Origin: a virus
Length of the DNA: 64,000 nt
Reading direction: 5' to 3' (one strand)
Virus record (IMG/VR): IMGVR_UViG_3300030380_006185
Coordinates: 62,001-126,000 of that record
The position numbers were made by a program, and so were the translations under genes. The notes beneath the pieces are model-generated. The model saw nothing but the letters and a program-made list of their open reading frames with translations. It did no database searches and was not told where the DNA came from. Shown here piece by piece: positions 14,589 through 21,326 of the stretch; within the stretch, counting starts at the first letter, position 1, and each line of letters opens with the position of its first letter.

Positions 14589-14649
14589 CTAAGGTATTAG
14601 CCACTAATAACACTCCAAATAATACTATAAATACCATCGCTATACTCAT
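14578..14649 (-). CDS. 23-residue membrane peptide
   Basis: A tiny frame coupled to both neighbours (ATGA upstream, ATGATGAGTAA downstream). The product is almost entirely a hydrophobic segment (AMVFIVLFGVLLVA) with an acidic end (LDDE). Accepted because of the coupling; function unknown. Confidence 0.5.
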   Translation of the reverse strand: MSIAMVFIVLFGVLLVANTLDDE

Positions 14650-14732
14650 TCCTTTTTCCAATTATCTAGTATTACTGCTGCTATTAATAATAGAATACTA
14701 AAAGTTACTACTGCATATTCTATTGGGCTCAT
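14646..14732 (-). CDS. 28-residue membrane peptide
   Basis: ATG at 14730-14732, ATGA overlap with the next gene. Its N-terminus (SPIEYAVVTFSILLL) resembles that of the 31-residue peptide at 15508 (NGIEYVVVVFGIMLL), so the two are probably duplicates flanking the CHU_C gene. Confidence 0.55.
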   Translation of the reverse strand: MSPIEYAVVTFSILLLIAAVILDNWKKE

Positions 14733-14737
14733 ATTTA

Positions 14738-15511
14738 TTATTTTATTAAATTTATATGTCCGTGTACTTGTAATGTTTCTCCTAGAACATTAGTGTATAT
14801 TACTCTATAAAAATAAACTCCAATTGGAGAATTATTTCCATCCCAACCTTCATTTATGTTGTTATTTTCAAATACTATTTCATTCCATCTATTGTATATT
14901 TTGAAATCAAATTTTTCAATCCCATTCCCTATAGGTTGTAATATATCATTAGACCCATCTCCATTGGGTGTAAAAGAATTTGGAATATATAACCCAATTT
15001 CACATTCAGGTCCGACTTCAATGTAACCATCATATAATAAATAGTGATATGAATTGCAAACACTATTTATGTTATCTCCCCTAGATGTTACAATAATTGA
15101 TAAATCTAATTCTTCACAACTATCTTTAACTTGAATTTCAAAGCAAAATGAACGAATACAATCCCCAAAAAAATCCCAATCCCCTATATCATCTGAGGGG
15201 TTATTATTACTAGGGCCAAATTCAAAATGCCACCCATTATTCACCCACACCCAATCTCCTTCTGTTGTAATACTACAGTTTTGGGGTGGGTTAAGTGGAG
15301 TTAAATTTTCCCATCCTTCTCCTAATTCTACTTCTAGACTTTCTAATTTACAAGTACTACCTCCTGTCCATCCTTCCATTTGGTAACAAGCTAGAACTTT
15401 CTCACCTTTAGGGTAACTAGTTTTATCAGGGTCTAGGTATGATGTTTCTATCCCTATTGGGGATTGATTATAACTAAAAAGAGGTAATAATAAAAAAATT
15501 AATTTATTCAT
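14738..15511 (-). CDS. Secreted protein with C-terminal CHU_C / gliding-motility sorting domain
   Basis: 257 residues. Residues 1-16 form a signal peptide (NKLIFLLLPLFSYNQS). The C-terminal ~85 residues carry the hallmarks of the CHU_C domain (PF13585 / TIGR04131), which directs type B cargo to the type IX secretion system: YIPNSFTPNGDGSND near 173, FKIYNRWNEIVFEN near 205, WDG, then GVYFYRVIYTNVLG and a short end. The region between is Cys- and Trp-rich (about eight Cys), typical of an extracellular protein. T9SS is restricted to Bacteroidota, so the phage appears to export this protein through the host system. It is flanked by two similar membrane micro-peptides. Role (adhesin, receptor blocker, matrix protein) unknown. 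Confidence 0.88.
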   Translation of the reverse strand: MNKLIFLLLPLFSYNQSPIGIETSYLDPDKTSYPKGEKVLACYQMEGWTGGSTCKLESLEVELGEGWENLTPLNPPQNCSITTEGDWVWVNNGWHFEFGPSNNNPSDDIGDWDFFGDCIRSFCFEIQVKDSCEELDLSIIVTSRGDNINSVCNSYHYLLYDGYIEVGPECEIGLYIPNSFTPNGDGSNDILQPIGNGIEKFDFKIYNRWNEIVFENNNINEGWDGNNSPIGVYFYRVIYTNVLGETLQVHGHINLIK

Positions 15512-15603
15512 CTTCTATTTTTCTTCCACCATCTATTTGCTATAAAACCTATAACTAGTAACATTATACCAAATACAACTACTACATATTCTATTCCATT
15601 CAT
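15508..15603 (-). CDS. 31-residue membrane peptide
   Basis: ATG at 15601-15603; ATGA overlap with the CHU_C gene downstream. One hydrophobic segment (VVVVFGIMLLVIGFIA) and a basic tail (NRWWKKNRR). Similar to the peptide at 14646. Confidence 0.6.
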   Translation of the reverse strand: MNGIEYVVVVFGIMLLVIGFIANRWWKKNRR

Positions 15604-15633
15604 AATATTCTATTTTTGTTTTTTCCTAAATTT

Positions 15634-15801
15634 TTAATTATTTTCCAAATTAGAATTTTTTTTATCAAGTTTTTTATCATGTTTTTTGTCTTCTACATAA
15701 GCTGAAGGAGATGGTAATCCACTATAATGGCAATGATCTTTAGCAGGATAGTACTCCAATGTTTTAAAGCTATATTTTAATTTTTCTTTTCTTTTTTTCA
15801 T
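15634..15801 (-). CDS. Hypothetical basic 55-residue protein
   Basis: Start set at ATG 15799-15801 (KKRKEKLKYSF), after an A-rich leader; a longer frame would run deep into the upstream gene. Ends with a Lys/Asp-rich tail. Not recognised. Confidence 0.5.
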   Translation of the reverse strand: MKKRKEKLKYSFKTLEYYPAKDHCHYSGLPSPSAYVEDKKHDKKLDKKNSNLENN

Positions 15802-15967
15802 ATTTTTTTGGTGGGAATCTACCCCAATTACCATGACCATCATAATCTATACTGTCATCATCTTTTATTTTTTTATTTTTATTTTTTTCTTGTTTTTCAA
15901 AAAATCCATAAAAAAGTATGTAAGAAACAAATATTACAGAACCAACAAAAAATATTATAAATCCCAT
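15770..15967 (-). CDS. Membrane-anchored basic protein
   Basis: 65 residues: N-terminal transmembrane segment (residues 2-22) and a polar, Lys-rich cytoplasmic tail. Organised like the neighbour at 15968, with which it may share ancestry. Confidence 0.6.
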   Translation of the reverse strand: MGFIIFFVGSVIFVSYILFYGFFEKQEKNKNKKIKDDDSIDYDGHGNWGRFPPKKYEKKKRKIKI

Positions 15968-16201
15968 CTATCTTTTACTATATGGAAATTTCTTTCTCTT
16001 CTCTTCAATGCCATACCAAAATTTCTCCTGGGATTCTGTGTTATAGTTACCTGCACCCATTGATCCAAGTTTTTTAATTTGTCTTTTATATTTATTTTGT
16101 GCTTTTTCTTGGGATTTATGTGATCTATTAACCATTCTTAACAGAAAAAACATATATGTTACAAATATAAAGAAACCAATACTAAATATTAATATATTCA
16201 T
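15968..16201 (-). CDS. Membrane-anchored basic protein
   Basis: 77 residues: N-terminal transmembrane segment (NILIFSIGFFIFVTYMFFLL) then a basic tail ending FPYSKR. Directly abuts the gene at 15770. Confidence 0.6.
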   Translation of the reverse strand: MNILIFSIGFFIFVTYMFFLLRMVNRSHKSQEKAQNKYKRQIKKLGSMGAGNYNTESQEKFWYGIEEKRKKFPYSKR

Positions 16202-16205
16202 AACT

Positions 16206-16370
16206 TTACTTTTTTAATGTATTGAAAAAGGTTGCTAATCCCAAAATTGAAGGTACCCATATACCAACGAACATTCCTTCGTCTTTATAACCTCCAAACC
16301 ATAAACTAACTGAGAATAGGAAACTGATGAATGCTAGAAGTAAAGGATAATATTTTTCTAATTTTTTCAT
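16206..16370 (-). CDS. Two-pass membrane protein
   Basis: 54 residues with two hydrophobic segments (YPLLLAFISFLFSVSLW and FVGIWVPSILGLATF) joined by a short charged loop. Holin-like in size and layout, but far from the lysis genes; function unknown. Confidence 0.6.
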   Translation of the reverse strand: MKKLEKYYPLLLAFISFLFSVSLWFGGYKDEGMFVGIWVPSILGLATFFNTLKK

Positions 16371-16430
16371 TTTTTAAAAATTTTTATTTATTAAAATATA
16401 TGAAAAAATCCTTAGATTTCCAAAGAAAAA

Positions 16431-17105
16431 TTAATCAGTAGCAAATAAATCTCTTACTGCTTGTTCATTCCCTTCTGTATCTTCTTGTCCAACTAATTTA
16501 AGAATACCATCAATTATTTCCTCTTTAGCTTCTGGGGTGGTTTCGTTTCTGTATTTTAGAAGAAATTTAGTAATTGCTTCTTCTTTAGGTCTAGAAAGTT
16601 TCATTTTATAATCAACTATATCTCTAAAACTCATAAAACTATAACCATCTACTACACTACTATTTGCTAGTATTTGATCTGTTGATCCAACACTTATACC
16701 TGGTGGGTTCCAAGCTTTAAATGCTTCTATTTCATTTGAAGGTCTGTAGATACCCTTTTTATAATTTGATTTGTGTTTTTCCCAAGTACCATTCTTTTGG
16801 AGATATTTTTTTAAATTAGCCCATTCTTGTTCTCCTGGAATTACTAGGTCTAAATCACCTGGTTCAATTAATTTAAATGCTTTTCTAATTGCAGGGTATA
16901 AATACAATCTACCTGATCCAGATACTAAATATTTTTTGTGATCATCTTTTGTAATACCAAATGGTTCAAATATAAGTTCATCTGCTTGTTTTAGAAGGGA
17001 AGATAATTTACCTGTTATGGCTTCATCAATTTGAAGTGACTCTTCTATTTCACCCCATACTTCATTTACTAAAACCTCTTTAAGATAAATCTCTAATAAT
17101 TTCAT
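16431..17105 (-). CDS. Nucleotidyltransferase-fold protein with LxE-rich N-terminus
   Basis: 224 residues. A VSGSGRLYLYPAI segment followed by PGDLDLVIPG (about residues 60-95) is the G-S...DxD core of the nucleotidyltransferase superfamily, as in AbiEii/MNT-type toxins and tRNA-modifying enzymes. A later FRDIVDYKMKLSRPKEEA segment could hold the third carboxylate. The N-terminus (LLEIYLKEVLVNEVW) contains LKE and LVNE, matching L/I-x-E prohead-protease sites like those of the tagged array at 35-40 kb. It may be a virion-delivered effector, but no substrate can be named. Confidence 0.5.
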   Translation of the reverse strand: MKLLEIYLKEVLVNEVWGEIEESLQIDEAITGKLSSLLKQADELIFEPFGITKDDHKKYLVSGSGRLYLYPAIRKAFKLIEPGDLDLVIPGEQEWANLKKYLQKNGTWEKHKSNYKKGIYRPSNEIEAFKAWNPPGISVGSTDQILANSSVVDGYSFMSFRDIVDYKMKLSRPKEEAITKFLLKYRNETTPEAKEEIIDGILKLVGQEDTEGNEQAVRDLFATD

Positions 17106-17413
17106 TTTACTACTTTTTCTTTCACTTTTTTAATGATTTTTTCATCATAAAAACTTCTTAATTCTAAAGTTTTAAATGAAAAAAACATCCTTAGTGGACT
17201 TGGGCCTTTTAAATATAAAAAATTATAAGCTGACCACTCTGCTTTTTCCCAATAATTATCTTTAATAATTTCTAATAAAAGATCACCATTTTCATCAACA
17301 TGTTTCCAATCATAAATATGACATACTTTAGTAATACTTTTTAAAAATTTTCTAAATTTAATTGCTCTGATTAAAAATGATAATCCTATAAGTGATGTTC
17401 CTATTATATACAT
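17102..17413 (-). CDS. Membrane-anchored hypothetical protein
   Basis: 103 residues with an N-terminal hydrophobic segment (YIIGTSLIGLSFLI) and a basic C-terminus; ATGA coupling to the nucleotidyltransferase-like gene downstream. Not recognised. The partnership may be functional. Confidence 0.6.
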   Translation of the reverse strand: MYIIGTSLIGLSFLIRAIKFRKFLKSITKVCHIYDWKHVDENGDLLLEIIKDNYWEKAEWSAYNFLYLKGPSPLRMFFSFKTLELRSFYDEKIIKKVKEKVVK

Positions 17414-17428
17414 AACTTTTATTTTAAG

Positions 17429-17463
17429 GTAATATAAGAAAAAAAAGATAAAATCCCCATTCC
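17429..17463 (-). promoter_or_regulatory. Phage promoter-like motif (rightmost family member)
   Basis: GGAATG, 17 bases, TTCTTATATTACC on the minus strand, upstream of the ATG at 17413. It is the last clear member of the family; none was seen beyond the tRNA cluster. Confidence 0.6.
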
Positions 17464-17488
17464 TTTTTAAATTAATTTAATTAAAAAA

Positions 17489-17565
17489 TGGTGGAGGTAG
17501 AGGGAGTCGAACCCACGACCTCCTGCGTGCAAGGCAGGCGCTCTAGCCAGCTGAGCTATACCCCC
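17489..17565 (-). tRNA. tRNA-Ala (TGC)
   Basis: Complete cloverleaf with acceptor GGGGGTA/TACCTCC, anticodon loop TTGCACG and a T-loop GGTTCGACTCC. CCA is encoded. The 5' end overlaps the last codons of the gene at 17556 by about 10 bases. Confidence 0.93.
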
Positions 17566-17939
17566 ATTTTTCTATAGGAAATGGTAAATGAGAGACCAAA
17601 TACAATTCTTGCTAAGGCAACCCATAAAATGCAAATCCAAAAACTATTAATAGGAAGTGCTAAAAATAGTACACCCATAAATATAAACAAGTTTCTTAAT
17701 AGTTTGAAAAAATGCCAAGCATCTGTTAAACCTACTAGCAATGTAGTTGAAAAGAGAAATTTAGGGCCTTGTTTTGGGTCTCCATTTTTATATTTATTTT
17801 TCCATGAAATCTCTGGATTCCAAAATAATTGTGGGTTTTTAGAGTAAAAAACAGAATTATAAAAGTGAAATTGGAGGGTATCCATTACACCTTCACTTAC
17901 TCCTGATAAAATAAAGCAAACTAATCCAATATATTCCAC
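17556..17939 (-). CDS. Membrane protein
   Basis: 127 residues with three to four hydrophobic segments and a soluble loop rich in aromatic residues (NPEISWKNKYKNGDP). The MDTLQFHF and TDAWHFFK segments resemble a conserved Bacteroidota membrane protein of unknown function, so it may have come from the host. The stop codon lies inside the tRNA-Ala sequence. Confidence 0.65.
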   Translation of the reverse strand: MEYIGLVCFILSGVSEGVMDTLQFHFYNSVFYSKNPQLFWNPEISWKNKYKNGDPKQGPKFLFSTTLLVGLTDAWHFFKLLRNLFIFMGVLFLALPINSFWICILWVALARIVFGLSFTISYRKMGV

Positions 17940-18133
17940 TAGTTATCTTTTCTATATTGGAGATACCAAACTAAAGAAGCTATAAACCCACCATAAGCAG
18001 CAATTCCAGTAGCTATTTTTAAATAGGTTGTGTCTAAGTATCCATTAGCCCACCAAAATGGGTATAATATACACATTACTAACATAAATAAAATTTGTAG
18101 TATGTGAATTGAGTGTTTTTTAAATCGTTTCAT
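17939..18133 (-). CDS. Two-pass membrane protein
   Basis: 64 residues, two hydrophobic segments and charged ends. ATG overlaps the next gene by one base (TAATG). Function unknown. Confidence 0.6.
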   Translation of the reverse strand: MKRFKKHSIHILQILFMLVMCILYPFWWANGYLDTTYLKIATGIAAYGGFIASLVWYLQYRKDN

Positions 18134-18145
18134 AGTTATAAATAT

Positions 18146-18286
18146 TTAAACTTTTTTTATACTTCGGAGAGCTGATTTAAGGTGGGTAATAGTATCACTT
18201 AATGGTTTACTGTTTTCATCATTATACTTCTTTTCTAATTTAGAAATAAGTGTTTCTAATGAGGTTATTTCTACTTTTATTTTCAT
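18146..18286 (-). CDS. Hypothetical 46-residue helical protein
   Basis: ATG at 18284-18286 after an A-rich leader; basic, coiled-coil-like (SLETLISKLEKKYNDE). Sits between tRNA genes and the membrane genes. Not recognised. Confidence 0.55.
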   Translation of the reverse strand: MKIKVEITSLETLISKLEKKYNDENSKPLSDTITHLKSALRSIKKV

Positions 18287-18307
18287 AATTTTTATTTTTA
18301 TTAATTG

Positions 18308-18380
18308 TTGTCCCACAAGGGCTCGAACCTCGACTCTTCTGGACCAAAACCAGACGTGTTGCCAATTACACCATAGGACA
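18308..18380 (-). tRNA. tRNA-Gln (TTG)
   Basis: Acceptor TGTCCTA/TGGGACA, anticodon stem TCTGG/CCAGA with loop TTTTGGT, and GGTTCGAGCC T-loop. CCA is not encoded. Confidence 0.93.
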
Positions 18381-18384
18381 AAAG

Positions 18385-18458
18385 CGGACTGGACGGGACT
18401 CGAACCCGCGACCCCCTGCGTGACAGGCAGGTATTCTAACCAACTGAACTACCAGTCC
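18385..18458 (-). tRNA. tRNA-Asp (GTC)
   Basis: Acceptor GGACTGG/CCAGTCC, anticodon loop CTGTCAC, T-arm GCGGGTTCGAGTCCCGT. Discriminator G, as for tRNA-Asp. CCA is not encoded. Confidence 0.93.
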
Positions 18459-18462
18459 TTTG

Positions 18463-18534
18463 TAGCCCATAGGAGAATCGAACTCCTGTTTCTAGGATGA
18501 AAACCTAGCGTCCTAACCACTAGACGAATGGGCC
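18463..18534 (-). tRNA. tRNA-Glu (TTC)
   Basis: Acceptor GGCCCAT/ATGGGCT, anticodon stem CTAGG/CCTAG with loop TTTTCAT, T-arm CAGGAGTTCGATTCTCCTA. CCA is not encoded. Confidence 0.93.
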
Positions 18535-18538
18535 ATGT

Positions 18539-18623
18539 CCCCTAATAAAATCCCAAAAATATCTTTAGGTTTATTAGGGGGAAAGAAACATCTGAGAGTA
18601 AAAGGAGGGAGAACAGATGTTTC
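18539..18623 (-). ncRNA. Two long hairpins between tRNA-Leu and tRNA-Glu
   Basis: An 11-bp perfect inverted repeat (CCCCTAATAAA/TTTATTAGGGG, 18539-18580) and a 10-bp one (GAAACATCTG/CAGATGTTTC, 18585-18623) fill the gap. They may be tRNA-processing structures, a small RNA, or the remains of a tRNA-like gene. No reading frame explains them. Confidence 0.45.
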
Positions 18624-18632
18624 AAATGTTTG

Positions 18633-18716
18633 TACTCGAGGAGGGATTTGAACCCTCACGGGCTAATGCCCACAGGATTTTAAGTCCGGCGTGTCTACCA
18701 ATTCCACCACTCGAGC
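18633..18716 (-). tRNA. tRNA-Leu (TAA)
   Basis: A long-variable-arm tRNA: acceptor GCTCGAG/CTCGAGT, D-arm GGTGGAATTGGTAGACAC, anticodon loop CTTAAAA, T-arm GAGGGTTCAAATCCCTC. First tRNA of the cluster in transcription order. Confidence 0.93.
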
Positions 18717-18726
18717 TAAAATCCTC

Positions 18727-18828
18727 TTATCTCTTTTTCTTTTTTTTCTTTTTTAATTTAAATGCTTCAATTGTTGTTAACCAATCTTTTAATGCTTCAA
18801 TTCTTTGTCTTGGTGGGTTTTTACTCAT
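18727..18828 (-). CDS. 33-residue protein with poly-Lys tail
   Basis: ATG at 18826-18828, 9 bases after the upstream stop. The C-terminus is LKKKKKKKR; the rest is a short amphipathic helix. Possibly nucleic-acid binding; accepted on spacing. Confidence 0.5.
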   Translation of the reverse strand: MSKNPPRQRIEALKDWLTTIEAFKLKKKKKKKR

Positions 18829-18837
18829 TTGTTATAA

Positions 18838-19266
18838 CTATTTATTTTTTAATTCTTTAATATGTTTACATTCTCTAGTTTTGGATCTCCAATATCCAGG
18901 ACAATTACATTTGTAACTATCCATTATTTTTCTTACTGTATAAACTGTATCACTAGAACTTGATTTAAATTTAAATAAATTTGGTTCTACTTTTGGTTCT
19001 GGTTTGGTAGGTTTAATCCAATTAATATCATCTAGTGTAGTATTTGGATCTACTTCTTTCCAATCAGGTACAAGGTATTTTTTATCTCCTACATTAAGTA
19101 AAGAAGGTGAAATATATTCATGTATGTAGTCATATTTAAAACGCTTTACACCTACAAACCTTCCTAATCCTTTTGGATAAAATTTAAATTGAGAACTTTC
19201 TCTATATACTAATCTAGTTCTTAAATTTCCGTACTTGTTTAAATTTGAAAACTCAAATAATGGCAT
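18838..19266 (-). CDS. SWIM zinc-finger protein
   Basis: 142 residues. The C-terminus carries a SWIM motif (CNCPGYWRSKTRECKHI, CxC then CxH), which binds zinc and usually mediates nucleic-acid or protein contacts. The N-terminal 100 residues are beta-rich and unrecognised. It is the last protein gene before the tRNA cluster. Confidence 0.75.
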   Translation of the reverse strand: MPLFEFSNLNKYGNLRTRLVYRESSQFKFYPKGLGRFVGVKRFKYDYIHEYISPSLLNVGDKKYLVPDWKEVDPNTTLDDINWIKPTKPEPKVEPNLFKFKSSSSDTVYTVRKIMDSYKCNCPGYWRSKTRECKHIKELKNK

Positions 19267-19300
19267 AACCTTAATTTTATAAAAACATACGAAAAAATTT

Positions 19301-19645
19301 TTACTTATCCAAATTCTTTTTTGGACGTCCTCTTTTAGGTTTGTTTTCTAGATACTTTATTGCTTTTACAATTTCAGCACATCTCTCATACATTTCTTTC
19401 TCCTCAAAAATAGATAAATGGTTTTTAAGTGTAGTTGAAAATTCTACTCTATCTATTGTAATATCATACATTGTCTGTTCCTGAACTACTAGTACAGATA
19501 AAGCATGATGGTGTTTCTTTTTTCCTTTAAGGTTACTCAGTACTGTATCAACTAAGGCATTAGCAATTCTAATATCTTTTTCTGCTATTAATTTTTCAAA
19601 CTCTTCTGTATCAAACACACTAATTTCTGTTGCCATTAATTCCAT
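19301..19645 (-). CDS. Hypothetical protein with C-terminal AT-hook
   Basis: 114 residues, helical middle and a C-terminal KRGRPKK AT-hook, suited to binding the minor groove of AT-rich DNA. The same GRP core recurs in other proteins of this window (12505, 42736, 54492). Family not recognised. Confidence 0.6.
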   Translation of the reverse strand: MELMATEISVFDTEEFEKLIAEKDIRIANALVDTVLSNLKGKKKHHHALSVLVVQEQTMYDITIDRVEFSTTLKNHLSIFEEKEMYERCAEIVKAIKYLENKPKRGRPKKNLDK

Positions 19646-19646
19646 T

Positions 19647-19802
19647 TTAAAATAAATTTAAAAACTTTGGATCAATCTCCATTTTTTTGAGTTTAGTTGA
19701 AATTTCTTCATTCTTTAACATTTTAGTAGCTAATTTTTCTAAATGATTAGATCTTTGTTTAGAATAATCACTTACTAATTTATTATGTTTTTTCTTTTTC
19801 AT
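19647..19802 (-). CDS. Hypothetical 51-residue basic protein
   Basis: ATG at 19800-19802, one base from the next gene. Basic helical protein (KKKKHNKLVSDYSKQRSNHL). Not recognised. Confidence 0.55.
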   Translation of the reverse strand: MKKKKHNKLVSDYSKQRSNHLEKLATKMLKNEEISTKLKKMEIDPKFLNLF

Positions 19803-19816
19803 TCCAATTATAAATA

Positions 19817-20470
19817 TTATTTCTTTCTTGAAACAAGTGAATAAGGATCTTTATCTACTTTATCTTCCCATTCCCCTAATTCATCTAATTTCTTTTTGTG
19901 GTAATCATCTAATTGGAAATCTGAAGCATCTGTTGTATTGTATACAACTGAATGTCCTTCTAGTTTTTCAATATCTTTTTCATTAAATACTTTACCAATA
20001 TTTAAAAAATAACAATTATAACAAGACATTTGGGCATTACCATCTTGGAAATTATTTTTATTTCCATCTTTAAAAAACATTAATAGTGGTAATTTACCAT
20101 CTATATCTCGCTTTTCATCATAACCACAATGATAACACTGTTCTAGTAAATACCCAGCTTCAATCATTTTAAATTTAACTTTTTCCAAATTAAAAGATGA
20201 AGCATCTGCTCTACCATTTACTATATCATCAATCGCAGGTGCTTTTCTACCAAATGGAGTATCACTCATAAATTTTGGTATACCTTTTCCACTTTGATTT
20301 TTATGTAATTCAAATAAAGATAAACCTGTTTCATCATCTTTATATGATTGCATATAAGGTTTTAAATGTTGATATGAACAATTTAAATATCTAGCAGCTG
20401 CTAATACTGATTTGGTTTTAGCCATTGCTGCTAAACACATTTCTTTTGATATGGGTTTTGGTTTAGCCAT
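19817..20470 (-). CDS. HNH-like zinc protein with N-terminal helix-turn-helix
   Basis: 217 residues. Residues about 18-38 (KSVLAAARYLNCSYQHLK) look like a Fis/HTH helix pair. A CYHCG ... LLMFFKDGNKNNF ... CYNC arrangement (about 113-153) matches the two zinc knuckles and central strand of an HNH nuclease; the central H-N-H residues are mostly altered (FKDGNKNN), so nuclease activity is uncertain. It could be a regulator derived from an HNH protein. Confidence 0.55.
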   Translation of the reverse strand: MAKPKPISKEMCLAAMAKTKSVLAAARYLNCSYQHLKPYMQSYKDDETGLSLFELHKNQSGKGIPKFMSDTPFGRKAPAIDDIVNGRADASSFNLEKVKFKMIEAGYLLEQCYHCGYDEKRDIDGKLPLLMFFKDGNKNNFQDGNAQMSCYNCYFLNIGKVFNEKDIEKLEGHSVVYNTTDASDFQLDDYHKKKLDELGEWEDKVDKDPYSLVSRKK

Positions 20471-20843
20471 TAGTTTTCATCCATTTTTGATCACTATCTA
20501 ATTTAAAAGCTCCAATACATTGTTTATCCCATTCATTTGGTGATATTAATGATAGGAATACTTCTTCTTTAATATTACAATAAAGGTAATATGTCTCTCC
20601 TATTATAGGTTCAAAAGAATATTTTGAATTATAAACTAAATCATTCCAATCTATTTCTTCAATAAGTTGTCTGTATTGGTTTTTTAATTCTTCAAACCTA
20701 GTTTTAAATTGGTGATTTACCTTAATAACACTTCGTTGCTTCCACACTTCAATATCTTCTTTTTGTATAGCAGGTGCACCCACATTTGTAGTGTAAGGTG
20801 TTATACTAGGGTTATCTACTACTTGGTCTGGTTTTTTTGGCAT
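20463..20843 (-). CDS. DUF2452-like phage protein
   Basis: 126 residues. The order RFEELKNQYRQLIEEIDWNDLVY, FEPIIGETYYLY, FLSLISPNEW and GAFKLDSDQKW agrees with a conserved T4-type marine phage protein often placed in DUF2452. Function unknown. It overlaps the next gene by 8 bases. Confidence 0.65.
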   Translation of the reverse strand: MPKKPDQVVDNPSITPYTTNVGAPAIQKEDIEVWKQRSVIKVNHQFKTRFEELKNQYRQLIEEIDWNDLVYNSKYSFEPIIGETYYLYCNIKEEVFLSLISPNEWDKQCIGAFKLDSDQKWMKTNG

Positions 20844-20846
20844 GGT

Positions 20847-21326
20847 TTATTTTTTAATTGGGAGTCTTAAACCTACATTAAATATACTTCTAGTACCTAA
20901 AGAAATATCTCCCCCCGTACCTATTTCACCACAAAATACAAAGTGTAAACCAGTGTTAGGTCTAATATTTAATTGAGCGTAGCCCATCAATGGATAAGGT
21001 CTAATACCTAATATAATAGCTATTTGTTCCTTTTTACCATAATAAGAACCAACACCCACTTTTCCAGTTATAATATAAGGATAAGATAAACCTAGTTGTA
21101 TATCTATCAAACTATAGTCCCCCATAGGTATATTAGTACCTATCGATAATGAACCCATAAATTTATCATTATTTTCATAGGTTACACTCATATCTACAAT
21201 GTCTATAACTTCATCTTCATAGTTTACTGTAGTACTTACACCAGCATTAGCTTCTATATAAAAGGATTTGTTTTGTGAGTATAATAATCCAGGTATTAAT
21301 AAAATTAGTAGTAATATCTTTTTCAT
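20847..21326 (-). CDS. Secreted outer-membrane beta-barrel-like protein
   Basis: 159 residues. Signal peptide at 1-18 (KKILLLILLIPGLLYSQ), whose YSQ end is typical of Flavobacteria. The mature part has alternating strands with aromatic ends (FYIEANAGVS, YSLIDIQLGLSYPYII, GLHFVFCGEIG) and a C-terminal GLRLPIKK, consistent with a small outer-membrane barrel. A phage-encoded surface protein could block superinfection; this is inference. Confidence 0.6.
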   Translation of the reverse strand: MKKILLLILLIPGLLYSQNKSFYIEANAGVSTTVNYEDEVIDIVDMSVTYENNDKFMGSLSIGTNIPMGDYSLIDIQLGLSYPYIITGKVGVGSYYGKKEQIAIILGIRPYPLMGYAQLNIRPNTGLHFVFCGEIGTGGDISLGTRSIFNVGLRLPIKK

